Positions 5,920-6,866 of a stretch of 6,866 nucleotides of DNA are shown piece by piece. Numbering within the stretch: position 1 is the stretch's first letter; each line of letters starts with the position of its first letter. The notes below the pieces were generated by a model. The model did not search any database. It had not been told where the DNA came from and was given only the letters and a program-made list of their open reading frames with translations. Position numbers and translations under genes: made by a program. The stretch is from Chloroflexia bacterium (GTDB lineage: Bacteria > Chloroflexota > Chloroflexia > QHBQ01 > JADMIH01), in NCBI GenBank assembly GCA_025927935.1, contig JAICKM010000377.1, positions 1 through 6,866 of the forward strand, read 5' to 3'.

Positions 5920-6307
5920 CGGCCAGGGCCGCCTGCACCGCCCGTCGCAGATCGGGCACAAATACCGGCTTCATGAGGAAACCCGAGACCCCCAGCGCCT
6001 CCGCCTGCTGGCGGAGCGCCTGGGTCGGGTAGCCGGTGATCATGATCACCGGCAGCGCCGGGGCCAGGGTGCGCAGATCGCCCAGCAGAGCCAGGCCGTT
6101 GCGGCCCTCCAGCCGGTAATCCACCAGAATCAGGTCAAACCGCCCCTGCTCCAGTGCCGCCAGCGCCGCCTCAGCGGAGCGCACCCCCACGATGGCGCAG
6201 TCGGGCATGGTATGAGTCAGCGCGTCGTACAGCAAGGCGAAGAAATCGGCGTCGTCGTCCACTACGAGGATTTGTGATGCGGCGGGCGGTTGGGTCCCAT
6301 TGTCCAT
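5912..6307 (-). CDS. Stand-alone CheY-like response regulator receiver protein
   Basis: This is a 131-residue single-domain receiver with no output domain. It opens with SQILVVDDDADF (11-22), giving the acidic pocket at Asp17-19. The phosphoacceptor is Asp63 in LILVDYRLEGRNGLALL (59-75). The conserved Thr is Thr91 in VIMITGYP, and the conserved Lys is Lys113 in GFLMKPV. These are all the residues needed for phosphotransfer. It may act in a phosphorelay or by protein contact; its sensor kinase is not in the window. The start at 6307 leaves an ordinary short N-terminus. A GGAG (complement of 6319-6322) lies 11 nt upstream. Longer in-frame starts at 6370 and 6436 would add Arg-rich, non-conserved residues, and the latter would overlap the divergent GH35 start. 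It is convergent with the ligase operon and divergent from the GH35 gene. Nothing in the sequence links it functionally to either. Confidence 0.92.
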   Translation of the reverse strand: MDNGTQPPAASQILVVDDDADFFALLYDALTHTMPDCAIVGVRSAEAALAALEQGRFDLILVDYRLEGRNGLALLGDLRTLAPALPVIMITGYPTQALRQQAEALGVSGFLMKPVFVPDLRRAVQAALAGR

Positions 6308-6378
6308 GTGCAGGCCGGCTCCGTTCTGGCTGATCGGTCGAGCCGCCCTCCGCTCGTCGCGGCGCGGCATCCTTACCG

Positions 6379-6407
6379 TTACATTACCCTGATGGCATGA
6401 CCATATT
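6379..6407 (+). promoter_or_regulatory. Weak candidate promoter for the GH35 gene
   Basis: TTACAT (6379-6384), a 17-bp spacer and CATATT (6402-6407) form a poor sigma70 match (2 of 6 and 4 of 6). Its -10 overlaps the minus-strand -10 at 6403-6408. The placement, about 19 bp before the ATG at 6426, would give a very short leader. Confidence 0.18.
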
Positions 6408-6431
6408 ACATGGGCGGGAACAAAAATGCAA
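6403..6431 (-). promoter_or_regulatory. Candidate promoter for the receiver gene
   Basis: On the minus strand: -35 TTGCAT (complement of 6426-6431), a 17-bp spacer, -10 TAATAT (complement of 6403-6408). Matches are 3 of 6 and 4 of 6. Transcription would start near 6396, giving a leader of about 89 nt to ATG 6307. This would exclude the 6436 start. The -35 overlaps the first codons of the divergent GH35 gene. Confidence 0.35.
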
Positions 6432-6866
6432 CACACTGCGGGTACGGCGCCGGCGCCGCGCCTGGGTACGGCGGCGGGCAGGCTCGTCCTTGACGGCCGT
6501 CCGTGGATGATGCGGGCCGCCGAATTCCATTACTTCCGTATTGCGCGCGACCGCTGGGCGCCGGATCTGGCGCGGCTGGCCGCGCTCGGCTTCAACGCCG
6601 TGAGCACCTACGTGCCCTGGATCTGGCATGAGCCGGCGCCGGGGCACTGCGACTTCGCCGGGGCCACCGACCCCCGGCGCGACGTGCTGGGCTTCGCCCG
6701 CGCCTGCCGGGCCGCCGGGCTGCCGTTGATCGTGCGCCCTGGGCCGTTTATCTATGCCGAGTACCAGGGCCTGGGCCACCCCCGCTGGCTGGAACAGGCC
6801 ATCCCGCAGGCCCTGATGTGCGGGCCGCGCGGCAAGCCGGTCGGCGGCGCGTTCTGGGCAGCCTAC
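6426..6866 (+). CDS. Glycoside hydrolase family 35 beta-galactosidase-like enzyme (partial, 3' end off the window)
   Basis: The frame stays open from ATG 6426 to the right edge (147 codons). After a 17-residue Ala/Pro/Thr-rich start comes the N-terminal half of a GH35-type TIM barrel: RLVLDGRPWMMRAAEFHYFR (19-38), then RLAALGFNAVSTYVPWIWHEP (50-70), DPRRDVLGF (82-90) and LIVRPGPFIYAEYQGLGHPRWL (100-121). These match the first beta strands of GH35 beta-galactosidases, including the YVPW.WHEP and RPGP.I.AE signatures. The catalytic acid/base and nucleophile glutamates lie beyond the window. No signal peptide is evident, so a cytoplasmic enzyme on imported beta-galactosides is plausible (inference). 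An in-frame TGA at 6390 bounds the start. The ribosome binding site is weak (GGGA in the preceding bases). The gene is divergent from the receiver gene over 118 bp. A related GH42-like clan member cannot be fully excluded without the C-terminal part. Confidence 0.87.
   Translation, partial: MQHTAGTAPAPRLGTAAGRLVLDGRPWMMRAAEFHYFRIARDRWAPDLARLAALGFNAVSTYVPWIWHEPAPGHCDFAGATDPRRDVLGFARACRAAGLPLIVRPGPFIYAEYQGLGHPRWLEQAIPQALMCGPRGKPVGGAFWAAY

Noticed and set aside
5912..6436. The receiver protein starting at the most distant ATG (6436, 174 residues)
   Set aside because: The extra 43 residues are not receiver-like, the start overlaps the GH35 start codon region, and the candidate promoter lies downstream of it. 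ATG 6307 gives a normal receiver length.
6384..6779. A 131-codon minus-strand frame opposite the GH35 start
   Set aside because: GH35 motifs are clear on the plus strand; the opposite frame is Arg/Gly/Pro-rich with no signature.
1..6866. CRISPR arrays, insertion sequences, tRNA or rRNA genes, frameshifted pseudogenes
   Set aside because: No regularly spaced repeats, transposase motifs, terminal inverted repeats, cloverleaf or rRNA-like sequence was recognised, and all recognised genes have intact frames apart from the two cut by the window edges.

Overview
This is a high-G+C bacterial window with tightly packed genes, strong GGAGG-type ribosome binding sites and one sigma70-type promoter with an extended -10. 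The gene set (an esterase with two ATP-grasp ligases and a YbdK-type ligase, next to a lone receiver protein and a GH35-like glycosidase) and the codon use best fit an environmental Chloroflexota (Anaerolineae-like) bacterium. That placement is inference; no rRNA or other phylogenetic marker is present.

Layout. Positions 1-954 (minus strand) hold the first 318 codons of a membrane-anchored protein that runs off the left edge: an N-terminal pair of membrane segments resembling TM2-type small membrane proteins, a long Gly/Ala/Asn/Pro-rich linker, then a small, apparently folded region. A 327-base divergent intergenic region (955-1281) follows, with a good promoter for the rightward genes and a hairpin-rich leader. 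Positions 1282-5895 (plus strand) form a probable four-gene operon: a GxSxG alpha/beta-hydrolase esterase, an ATP-grasp ligase, a circularly permuted type 2 ATP-grasp protein, and a YbdK-family carboxylate-amine ligase. Gaps are 83 bp, a 4-bp ATGA overlap, and 32 bp. Convergent to this, 16 bp away, is a stand-alone CheY-like receiver gene (5912-6307, minus). Divergent from the receiver gene across a 118-bp spacer is the N-terminal third or less of a GH35 beta-galactosidase-like enzyme (6426 to the right edge).

How the genes work together. The central operon is the main point of interest. It carries three amide- or peptide-bond-forming enzymes of three different folds or architectures (classical ATP-grasp, circularly permuted ATP-grasp, glutamine-synthetase/GCS2 fold) plus one hydrolase. 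Comparative genomic work on amidoligases has linked such sets to synthesis of uncharacterised peptide-like metabolites or to peptide tagging of proteins. The sequence does not reveal the product or substrates. The receiver protein, the GH35 enzyme and the membrane protein are transcribed from other units, and nothing in the window ties them functionally to the operon.
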